Shown here: piece by piece, positions 1 to 6,302 of the stretch
Position numbering within the stretch: the first letter of the stretch is position 1
Layout of the letters: every line of letters starts with the position of its first letter
Source of the DNA: Ancylobacter gelatini
Lineage (GTDB): Bacteria > Pseudomonadota > Alphaproteobacteria > Rhizobiales > Xanthobacteraceae
Reading direction: 5' to 3'
Assembly: GCF_022601675.1 (NCBI RefSeq)
Contig: NZ_JAKVIL010000008.1
Coordinates: forward strand, 144,732-208,731
Length of the DNA: 64,000 nucleotides
The notes under the pieces: model-generated
Databases searched by the model: none
Seen by the model: only the letters and a program-made list of their open reading frames with translations
What the model was told of the DNA's origin: nothing
Position numbers and translations under genes: made by a program

Positions 1-1
1 G

Positions 2-376
2 CTCGCGAACTACGACGCCCATCCCTGGATGCTCGCCGGCCCGGCGCTCGGCTTCGTCGGCGCGCTGGGCAGCCTCGCCCTGCTTCGGGCGCGGGTGGAA
101 CTCGGCGCGCTGCTCATGAGCGCGCTGTCGGTGTTCGGCATCATCGCGACCGTGGGCCTGTCGATGTTCCCGTTCATCCTGCCGTCCTCGGTCGATCCGC
201 GCTCCAGCCTCACGGTGTGGGACGCCTCGTCGAGCCATCTCACCTTGTTCATCATGCTGGTCGCGACCGCGATCTTCCTGCCGATCATCGCCGCCTACAC
301 GACGTGGGTGTACCGCGTGCTGTGGGGCAAGGTGGAGCCGCGCGAGATCGAGCGCGACGGCAGCCACGCCTACTGA
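2..376 (+). CDS. cydB: Cytochrome bd ubiquinol oxidase subunit II, C-terminal part
   Basis: Last 124 residues of subunit II of the inner-membrane cytochrome bd quinol oxidase, which oxidises quinol with O2 as acceptor. The frame is already open at base 2, so the gene starts upstream of the window. The visible part has three hydrophobic segments and the CydB-type stretch GLSMFPFILPSS followed by DPRSSLTVWDASSS. It ends 15 nt before cydX, so a cydA-cydB-cydX operon is expected; cydA is not visible. The family call is firm. Whether this is a classic bd oxidase or a cyanide-insensitive variant cannot be told from the fragment. Confidence 0.93.
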   Translation, partial: LANYDAHPWMLAGPALGFVGALGSLALLRARVELGALLMSALSVFGIIATVGLSMFPFILPSSVDPRSSLTVWDASSSHLTLFIMLVATAIFLPIIAAYTTWVYRVLWGKVEPREIERDGSHAY

Positions 377-391
377 AGAAGGAGAACGGAC

Positions 392-532
392 ATGTGGTAT
401 TTCGCCTGGCTGCTCGGCCTGCCGCTCGCCGCCGCCTTCGCGGTGCTGAACGCCATGTGGTACGAGTTGATGGACGACACGGCGCGGAGCAAGGCCCAGC
501 CGGCGCCAGCGCCCATCCGCACCCGCGCCTGA
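392..532 (+). CDS. cydX: Small subunit of cytochrome bd oxidase (CydX/YbgT family)
   Basis: A 46-residue single-pass membrane protein. It starts MWYFAWLLGLPLAAAFAVLN, which matches the CydX pattern (MWYFAWxLG, one hydrophobic helix at residues 3-22, then an acidic patch ELMDD). CydX stabilises the haem centres of the bd oxidase in well-studied bacteria. An AAGGAG ribosome-binding site at 379-384 lies 7 nt before the ATG, and the gene follows cydB by 15 nt, so co-translation with cydB is expected. The tail after residue 30 is proline/alanine-rich and variable. It is too short for usual gene-length cut-offs, but position and sequence make it convincing. Confidence 0.9.
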   Translation: MWYFAWLLGLPLAAAFAVLNAMWYELMDDTARSKAQPAPAPIRTRA

Positions 533-665
533 ATCGCGCCGGCCCGCAGACTGCCCAACGCGGCGCAGGCGGCTCGCCCGGGTCGTTGCTCGACACGCCG
601 ATGCCGTCGATCACGCCAAGCGCGGTGGCGGGCGGCTCGGGCCGCGCATCGAGGATGCCCGCGCC

Positions 666-1226
666 TCAGGCGGCCTGTTCACGGTACAGCGCCGCCAGCG
701 TCTTCAGCGCCCGGTGCAGGGCCACGCGCACCGCGCCCTCGCTCATGGCGAGCCGCTGCGCGGTTTCGCGCACCGAGCGCTCCTCCAGCGAAATCCAGCG
801 CACGATGCTGCGCTGGGGCTCGCGCAGCCGGGCGATCAATTCGTCGAGTTCGCCGGAAGGAAGCGCGTCGGGAGCAGCGGCCTCGTCGGGCAGGATGTCG
901 ATCACGTCCTCGATCGGCACCGTCACCCGGCGGCCGCGCCGGCGCAGCGCATCGATCAGCTTGTTGCGGGTAATGGTCGCGATCCAGGGGCGGATCGGCC
1001 GCACGCGGTCCCAGGTGCCGCGCTTGAGGTGGATGGCCAGCAGCACTTCCTGCACCACATCCTCGCCTTCCGATTCGGGCGCGCCGGCCGCGCGGCAGCG
1101 GTTCAGCGCCACGGCCCGCACATAGGGCGTGACCTCGCGCAGAAAACGCCGATAGGCGGTCATGTCGCCATCCAGCGCCGCACGCATGAGTTCGGCCCAG
1201 TCCAGTTCCGGCCCGTCCTGTTTCAC
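666..1226 (-). CDS. ECF-type RNA polymerase sigma factor
   Basis: A 186-residue extracytoplasmic-function sigma factor: sigma-2 region at roughly residues 10-85 (EDVVQEVLLAIH, then RPWIATITRNKLID) and sigma-4 helix-turn-helix at about 125-180 (SVRETAQRLAMSEGAVRVAL). It should direct core RNA polymerase to a small stress regulon. I place the start at GTG 1226 because GGAAGA sits 5 nt upstream; ATG 1187 is possible but has no Shine-Dalgarno. The frame stays open to 1445, but that extension overlaps betC and is not sigma-like. No anti-sigma factor (for example DUF1109 or zinc-binding) flanks it; neighbours are cydX and betC. The sequence most resembles the alphaproteobacterial ECF26-like group, an assignment made from memory. 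Confidence 0.85.
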   Translation of the reverse strand: MKQDGPELDWAELMRAALDGDMTAYRRFLREVTPYVRAVALNRCRAAGAPESEGEDVVQEVLLAIHLKRGTWDRVRPIRPWIATITRNKLIDALRRRGRRVTVPIEDVIDILPDEAAAPDALPSGELDELIARLREPQRSIVRWISLEERSVRETAQRLAMSEGAVRVALHRALKTLAALYREQAA

Positions 1227-1239
1227 CTGGGTCTTCCGC

Positions 1240-1268
1240 GTTACGCTCCAACGTCGCGGATTGTTACA
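1240..1268 (-). promoter_or_regulatory. Candidate ECF-type promoter of the sigma gene
   Basis: Read on the minus strand, TGTAAC (1268-1263) and CGTAAC (1245-1240) are separated by 17 nt, the layout of an ECF promoter (AAC-containing -35, CGT-containing -10). It lies just upstream of the sigma-factor gene, as expected for autoregulation. The predicted transcript start (about 1235) is very close to the GTG start at 1226, so either the leader is very short or ATG 1187 is used. Confidence 0.4.
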
Positions 1269-1342
1269 TCCTCGCGCAAAAAGCGTCAGGTCGGGCGCGA
1301 AAGATCGGAGGCAGGATTTCAACCGGACGCGGCGCGCGTGGC

Positions 1343-2857
1343 CTACTCGCCACGCGGGAATCGCTGGGCCTCTTCCAGCACGTTGAGGTCCATGTGGTTG
1401 CGCATGTAGCGCTCCGATGCCTTCTGCAGCGGCTGGAAATCCCAAGGGTAATAGGCGCCGTTGCGCAGCGCCTCATAGACGACGTGCCGCCGCGCCTGGC
1501 TGGCACGCACCTCGCCGTCGAAGCGGGCGAGGTCCCAGCGCGCCATCATGGCACCGGTCATCCCGGCCAGCACGCCGCCGCAGGCCGGGTCCTGTGCGCG
1601 GTTGGTGAGTTCGTGCGGGTCCTCAACGAGGTTGGTCAGCAGCGGCGGGTCCAGTTCACACAGGACGAGCTTCCATGGCCCGTCGCGCAGCGCGACCAGC
1701 GGGGCGTAGGAGCCTTCCGCCGCATACTCCATCGGCACCGGGGAGCGCCCGCCAAGACCGCGCGCGGGTCGGACGAGGCTCTCGCCATCGGTCCACGGCA
1801 TCACCCCGGCAAGGTCGAGCCCGACCAGTTCCGCCAGCGTCGGCAACACGTCGAGCGTCGAGGCGGCGCGGTCGATCCGCCCGGCCGGCAGCGCGGGCGC
1901 CGCGATCATCAGCGGCACCCGCGCCGAGCCCTCGAAGAAGTTCATCTTGAACCACAGCCCGCGCTCGCCAAGCATGTCGCCATGGTCGGAGACGAACAGG
2001 ATGATCGTGTCCTGCGCCATCCGGCAGCGCTCCAGCACGTCGAGCAGTTCGCCGATCTTCTCGTCGATATAGGAGATGTTGGCGAAATAGGCCCGGCGCG
2101 AGCGGCGCACATCCTCCGGCGTCACATGGCTGTTGCCGTGGTCGCTCGCCAGCATCAGGCGCTGCGAATGCGGGTCCTGCGCGTCGAACGGGATCGGCGC
2201 CACCTCCGGCTCCAGCGCCGGGCAGTCCTCATAGAGGTCCCAGAACTGCTTGCGCGCGACATAAGGGTCATGGGGATGGGTGAAGCTCACCGTCAGGCAC
2301 CACGGCCGCCCGTCCTGCCCGCGCGCGAGGTCGTAGAGCTTCCGGGTGGCGTGGTAGGCTACCTCGTCATCATATTCGAGCTGGTTGGTGATCTCCGCCA
2401 CCCCGGCGCCGGTGACCGAGCCGAGATTGTGATACCACCAGTCGATCCGCTCCCCCGGCTTGGTGTAGTCCGGCGTCCAGCCGAAATCGGCCGGGTAGAT
2501 GTCGGTGGTCAGCCGCTCCTCGAAGCCGTGGAGTTGGTCCGGCCCGACGAAATGCATCTTGCCCGACAGCGCGGTGTGATAGCCGGCGCGGCGCAGGTGG
2601 TGGGCATAGGTCGGAATGTCCGAGGTGAACTCGGCGGCGTTGTCATAGACCCGCGTACGGCTCGGCAACTGGCCCGACATGAAGGAGGCCCGCGCCGGCG
2701 CACAGAGCGGGCTCGCCGTGTAGGTGTTGGCGAAGCGCGCCGAGCGGGCGGCGAGCGCCTTCAGGTTGGGGGCGTGGAGGAAGTCGGCCGGTCCATCCGG
2801 GAACAGAGTGCCGTTGAGCTGGTCGACCATGAGGACGAGAATGTTCGGGCGCGTCAT
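1343..2857 (-). CDS. betC: Choline-sulfatase
   Basis: A 504-residue alkaline-phosphatase-fold sulfatase that hydrolyses choline-O-sulfate to choline and sulfate. It opens MTRPNILVLMVDQLNGTLFP, typical of BetC. Metal-binding Asp12 is followed by the CAPAR motif (Cys52-Arg56), where Cys52 would be converted to formylglycine. The length fits BetC. I choose ATG 2857 (AGGTGG upstream) over ATG 2887. It lies 76 nt downstream of choX on the same strand, so the two are probably co-transcribed and controlled by the divergent LysR gene at 4032. No betA/betB (choline to betaine) genes are in view, so the choline produced must be handled elsewhere. The formylglycine-generating enzyme is also not in the window. 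Confidence 0.93.
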   Translation of the reverse strand: MTRPNILVLMVDQLNGTLFPDGPADFLHAPNLKALAARSARFANTYTASPLCAPARASFMSGQLPSRTRVYDNAAEFTSDIPTYAHHLRRAGYHTALSGKMHFVGPDQLHGFEERLTTDIYPADFGWTPDYTKPGERIDWWYHNLGSVTGAGVAEITNQLEYDDEVAYHATRKLYDLARGQDGRPWCLTVSFTHPHDPYVARKQFWDLYEDCPALEPEVAPIPFDAQDPHSQRLMLASDHGNSHVTPEDVRRSRRAYFANISYIDEKIGELLDVLERCRMAQDTIILFVSDHGDMLGERGLWFKMNFFEGSARVPLMIAAPALPAGRIDRAASTLDVLPTLAELVGLDLAGVMPWTDGESLVRPARGLGGRSPVPMEYAAEGSYAPLVALRDGPWKLVLCELDPPLLTNLVEDPHELTNRAQDPACGGVLAGMTGAMMARWDLARFDGEVRASQARRHVVYEALRNGAYYPWDFQPLQKASERYMRNHMDLNVLEEAQRFPRGE

Positions 2858-2933
2858 GGTCCACCTGTTCACGCGACGCTTGGGCACGGCGGCGGCGCCG
2901 GTCGGCGCGCCGGTTTGTCCGATCCGGCACGCT

Positions 2934-3881
2934 TCAAAGGCCGAGCGACGCCTTCACCGCCGGCAGGCCGGGCTGGCCGTCCAGGGTAGTCACACCTTCC
3001 AGCCACGGGCCGAGCGCGGCCGGGTTGGCCTTGATCCACGCCTTGGCCGCCGCGTCCGGCTCCAGACCCTGGTCGAGGATCTTGCCCATCATGGCGTTCT
3101 CGGTGGCCAGGTCGAACTTCAGGTTCTTGAACAGCGTCGCGGCATTCGGGCACTGCCCCGCCCAGCCGGTACGCGCCAGCGTGCGCACATCCGCCCCGCC
3201 GTAATTCGCACCGAAATAGGCGTCGCCGCCGGAGAGATAGGTCAGCGCGAAGGTCTCGTTCATCGGGTGCGGCGCCCAGGCGAGGAACACCACCCAATCC
3301 TTGCCGCGTTCCGCGCGCTTCACCTGCGCCAGCATGGCCTGCTCGCCCGACTCCACCACCTTCCAGCCCTTGAGGCCGAAGTCATTGGCATCGATCATCT
3401 TCTGCATGTTAGCATTGGCCGGCGCGCCGGGCTCGATGCCGTAGATCTGGCTGTCGAACTTGTCGGCATGGGCGGCGAGATCCTTGAAATCCTTCACCCC
3501 GGCCTCGGCCACATAGGTCGGCACGGCAAGCGTGAACTTCGCCCCGGCGAGATTGGTGCCGAGCACCTCGATCGCCTTGGCCTCGTTCAGCGCGTCGATG
3601 AATTTCTGCTGAGCCGGCATCCAGTTGCCGAGGAACACGTCCAGTTCCTTGTTCTTCATCGACTCGTAGCCGATCGGAACGGAGAGCAGCTTCAGCTCCT
3701 GCTTGTAGCCAAGCCCCTGCAGCAGCACGCCGGCAATGGCATTGGTGGAGGTGATGTCGGTCCAGCCGGGATCGGACATCCGTACCGACTTGCAGGCAGG
3801 CGCGTCGGCGGCGGAAGCGGCGACGGGAGCGCCGAGAAGGAGCAGCGAAAGGGCGGAAGCGGCAAGCTGGATGCGATTCAT
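2934..3881 (-). CDS. choX: Choline ABC transporter substrate-binding protein
   Basis: A 315-residue periplasmic binding protein of the glycine-betaine/choline (OpuAC) class, with a signal peptide (residues 1-24, cleavage after ASA). The sequence after it, starting ADAPACKSVRMSDPGWTDI, and the later GIEPGAPANANMQKMID, are typical of ChoX, which binds choline (and acetylcholine) in rhizobia. The usual partners, permease ChoW and ATPase ChoV, are absent next to it; instead betC follows. It is probably the first gene of a choX-betC transcript read away from the LysR regulator. Because of the betC context it might favour choline-O-sulfate; this is an inference. The SBP family call is firm. Confidence 0.9.
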   Translation of the reverse strand: MNRIQLAASALSLLLLGAPVAASAADAPACKSVRMSDPGWTDITSTNAIAGVLLQGLGYKQELKLLSVPIGYESMKNKELDVFLGNWMPAQQKFIDALNEAKAIEVLGTNLAGAKFTLAVPTYVAEAGVKDFKDLAAHADKFDSQIYGIEPGAPANANMQKMIDANDFGLKGWKVVESGEQAMLAQVKRAERGKDWVVFLAWAPHPMNETFALTYLSGGDAYFGANYGGADVRTLARTGWAGQCPNAATLFKNLKFDLATENAMMGKILDQGLEPDAAAKAWIKANPAALGPWLEGVTTLDGQPGLPAVKASLGL

Positions 3882-3998
3882 GGTCTGCCTCTGCGCGATG
3901 AAGGGGCGGGAGATCGCAGGATGAAGCGCCGGAGGAGGCCGTCACTCCGCCTTGATCGATGTGTCATCAAATCGTTATATGCCAAGGCCTGTGAAGCG

Positions 3999-4031
3999 GG
4001 ATTTTTTCGATAATCGACATCAGGATTTTTT
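3999..4031. promoter_or_regulatory. Repeat-rich operator candidate between choX and the LysR gene
   Basis: Just before the LysR start codon lie two direct copies of GGATTTTTT (3999-4007 and 4023-4031), with the perfect palindrome TCGATAATCGA (4007-4017) between them. The palindrome has the T-N11-A-like symmetry of LysR sites in a shortened form. It sits in the 150-bp divergent region, where an autorepressing LysR protein usually binds. No binding evidence exists beyond position and symmetry. Confidence 0.35.
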
Positions 4032-4928
4032 ATGGCAACGCGACCGCTCGACCTCGGCTGGGTCCGGGTTTTCGACGCCGTGGGACGGCTCGGCAGCCTC
4101 ACGGCGGCGGCCCATGAGCTGGGCCTGTCGCAGCCGGCCGTGAGCTACACGATGCGCCAGCTCGAGGAGCAGGTCGGCGGCCCTCTGCTGGTGCGCGGGC
4201 ATCGGGGCTGCACCCTGTCGCCGGGTGGGGAAACGCTGCACCGCGCCGCCAGCGCCGCCGTTGCCGAGCTTGACGCCGCCGCGCGCGCCATCCGCCGCGC
4301 CAGCGCCCGGCCGATCGTGCGGCTGTTTACCGATTACGGTTTCGCCTCGTTCTGGATGATGCCGCGCGTCGCCGCGTTCCGTCAGGTGCGCCCGGAAGCG
4401 GATGTCCACATCATCGCCTCGGCGGCGGCCGATCCGGGAATGGAGGCGGCGGAGGACGTGGCGGTGCTGTTCGGCGGGCGCCGGGACTTTCCCGCCGAGG
4501 CGATCCAGCTCTTCCCGGAAACGGTCTATCCGGTGTGCGGGCCGGGCTTCGCCGCGCGGCACGGGCTGGCGGGCGAGCCGGGCCGGGTCGGAGCCATGCC
4601 GCTGCTGCATCTCGACAGCACGCCGGAGCCGCGCTGGTTCGTCTGGGGCGACTGGTTCCACGCCATGGGGGTAGAGCGCGGCTCCAATGCCAGCGACCTG
4701 CGCTTCAACACCTATGGGCTGGTGCTGCAGGCGGCGATGGCGGATCAGGGCGTCGCGCTGGGCTGGGCCGGCCTGGTCGACGGCGCGCTGGCCGACGGCA
4801 CGCTGGTCGCGATCGGCCCTGCGCTGTCACGTGCGGAGAGCGGCTACTGGCTCAAGCCCGGCCATACCCTGTCGGAGCCGGCGCGGGCGCTGATCGACTG
4901 GATCCTCGCCACCGTGAAGGAGCCATAG
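4032..4928 (+). CDS. LysR-family regulator of choline-sulfate use
   Basis: A 298-residue LysR-type transcription factor. The N-terminal winged helix (about residues 8-66; GSLTAAAHELGLSQPAVSYT) is followed by the effector-binding domain. Its sequence and position, divergent from choX-betC across 150 bp, match the family annotated as choline-sulfate-utilization transcription factors. It probably senses choline sulfate or choline and activates choX-betC while repressing itself. ATG 4032 follows an AT-rich leader without a strong Shine-Dalgarno; the preceding GGATTTTTT is the only purine patch. The nitroreductase gene converges 24 nt downstream. Confidence 0.9.
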   Translation: MATRPLDLGWVRVFDAVGRLGSLTAAAHELGLSQPAVSYTMRQLEEQVGGPLLVRGHRGCTLSPGGETLHRAASAAVAELDAAARAIRRASARPIVRLFTDYGFASFWMMPRVAAFRQVRPEADVHIIASAAADPGMEAAEDVAVLFGGRRDFPAEAIQLFPETVYPVCGPGFAARHGLAGEPGRVGAMPLLHLDSTPEPRWFVWGDWFHAMGVERGSNASDLRFNTYGLVLQAAMADQGVALGWAGLVDGALADGTLVAIGPALSRAESGYWLKPGHTLSEPARALIDWILATVKEP

Positions 4929-4951
4929 GAGGCCGCGCCGCCCGATGAGGC

Positions 4952-5572
4952 TCACACCCGTTCCGGCGCCCGCCAGCGCGTGACCAGTGCCGCGAGGTCG
5001 GGGCGCGGGCGCTCCGGCGGCACCTCGCGCGCGGTGCCCAGATGGACGATGCCCGCCACCCGCTCCCCCTCGCCAAGGCCGAGCAGCCGCAGCGCCTCGG
5101 GATTGTTGGCCGCCCATCCGGTCACCCATATGCCGTGGAATCCCAGGGTGTTAGCTCCGTGCAGCAGGTTCATGCAGACGGCGCCGGCGGAAAGCTCCTG
5201 CTCCATGGGCGGGATCATCGTTTCGCGGTTCGGCCGGCTCACCACCACCACAGCGACCGGCGCGGGGAACAGGCGGGACATGATGCCGGCGAATTTCTCA
5301 CGCTTGGCCGGCTCCATCTCCGGATTGCCGGCGCGATAGGCCCCCGCCAGCAGCGCCCCGAGTTCCGCCCGCGCCACGTCCGCGATCACGATGAAGCGCC
5401 AGGGGGTGAGGATGGCATGGTCCGGCACCCGCGCGGCCACGGCCAGCAGCCGGTCCATCTCCTCGGGCGTCGGGCCCGGCTCGATGAGGCCGGCGGCGGC
5501 GACCGAGCGCCGGCGCTCCATCAGGGCCAGCGCTTCCTCGGAACGTGAGGCGGCATCGGGGGATTGGATCAT
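4952..5572 (-). CDS. Nitroreductase family protein (YdjA-like)
   Basis: A 206-residue FMN-dependent nitroreductase-fold enzyme that would reduce nitro- or quinone-type substrates with NAD(P)H. Visible family features are the N-terminal MERRRSV FMN-binding patch (residues 18-24), VPDHAILTPWRFIVI (about 49-63), and GFHGIWVTGWAAN in the C-terminal half. This is the compact single-domain YdjA type. It is convergent with the LysR gene and divergent from the GNAT gene; the 209-bp gap upstream holds the GNAT promoter candidate on the other strand. The substrate is unknown. The start at 5572 is the only good ATG before the conserved MERRRSV region. Confidence 0.85.
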   Translation of the reverse strand: MIQSPDAASRSEEALALMERRRSVAAAGLIEPGPTPEEMDRLLAVAARVPDHAILTPWRFIVIADVARAELGALLAGAYRAGNPEMEPAKREKFAGIMSRLFPAPVAVVVVSRPNRETMIPPMEQELSAGAVCMNLLHGANTLGFHGIWVTGWAANNPEALRLLGLGEGERVAGIVHLGTAREVPPERPRPDLAALVTRWRAPERV

Positions 5573-5626
5573 GGGTTCAACTCCACTCTCGGGCCGGCGC
5601 TACGGACGCGCGGGGGCCGCTCCTGC

Positions 5627-5652
5627 GGAACCCTTGGCCGATTCCGGACGTT
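5627..5652 (+). promoter_or_regulatory. EcfG-type general stress promoter, GGAAC-N17-CGTT
   Basis: GGAAC (5627-5631), a 17-nt spacer and CGTT (5649-5652) match the alphaproteobacterial EcfG/RpoE2 consensus exactly. It reads toward the GNAT gene, leaving a leader of about 120 nt. An inverted repeat TTGCCGG-N6-CCGGCAA (5651-5670) overlaps the -10 region and the likely transcript start, and could be an operator. Confidence 0.55.
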
Positions 5653-5781
5653 GCCGGAAGGTCCCGGCAAAATTCCTCGCCTACCGGGGGCGACTTCGTC
5701 GGCGTTTTGGTCGACAATATCCCATCACCATCCCGCACGCCCACCAACCGATAAGCGGGACGATTTCCCAAGGAGCCTGCC

Positions 5782-6105
5782 ATGAACGCTATCAACGGCG
5801 AAGTCCAGGTGCGCGACAACCGCGCCGCCGACCGATTCGAGATCGAGGTCGAGGGTCATCTCGCCTTCGCCCAGTATGTGCTGGCGCCCGATCACATCAT
5901 CTTCACGCACACCGAGGTGCCCCCCGAACTCGGCGGGCGCGGCCTTGCCACCAAGCTGGTCGAAGCCGGCCTTGCCAGCGCGCGCCAGCGCGGGCTGTCG
6001 GTCATCCCGCGCTGCTCGGTGTTCGGGCGCTACATGATGAAGCACCCGGAAACCCACGACCTGATGGCGCCGGAAATCCGCACCACGCTCGGCCTCCCGG
6101 TCTGA
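5782..6105 (+). CDS. Small GNAT N-acetyltransferase (YjdJ-type)
   Basis: A 107-residue protein of the short GCN5-related N-acetyltransferase class (COG2388-like). It keeps the acetyl-CoA pyrophosphate-binding loop GGRGLATKL (residues 51-59) and a C-terminal SVIPRCSVFGRYMMKHPE stretch typical of the group, but it lacks the N-terminal half of full GNAT folds. The acceptor is unknown. AAGGAG lies at 5769-5774, just before the ATG. It is monocistronic, divergent from the nitroreductase and followed by a stem-loop. The EcfG-type promoter upstream suggests it belongs to the general stress response. Confidence 0.82.
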   Translation: MNAINGEVQVRDNRAADRFEIEVEGHLAFAQYVLAPDHIIFTHTEVPPELGGRGLATKLVEAGLASARQRGLSVIPRCSVFGRYMMKHPETHDLMAPEIRTTLGLPV

Positions 6106-6113
6106 GCCGTACC

Positions 6114-6139
6114 GAGGTGGGCGCCGGTGCGCCCGCCTC
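6114..6139 (+). terminator. Stem-loop after the GNAT gene, no U-tract
   Basis: An 11-bp stem (6114-6124 with 6129-6139, one G-T pair) closes a 4-nt loop 8 nt after the GNAT stop codon. It lacks a T-run, so it is a weak or Rho-assisted terminator at best. Confidence 0.35.
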
Positions 6140-6302
6140 CCTCCACCTGCCGGTCAGGCAGTGTGTCCCGCGTGCATCGCCGTGGGAAAACCCGTGCGTC
6201 CATACCCTTCATTAACGCTGTCTGCCTCACCCTTGGGGCCAACAGACGAGCGGGACCACGTTCCCGTTCCAGGGTCATTCTCGGCACAGGTTTTCACGTC
6301 CC

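Noticed and set aside
1227..1445. Longer ECF sigma protein starting at ATG 1445
   Set aside because: The extension overlaps betC, has no sigma features and would include the promoter-like sequence.
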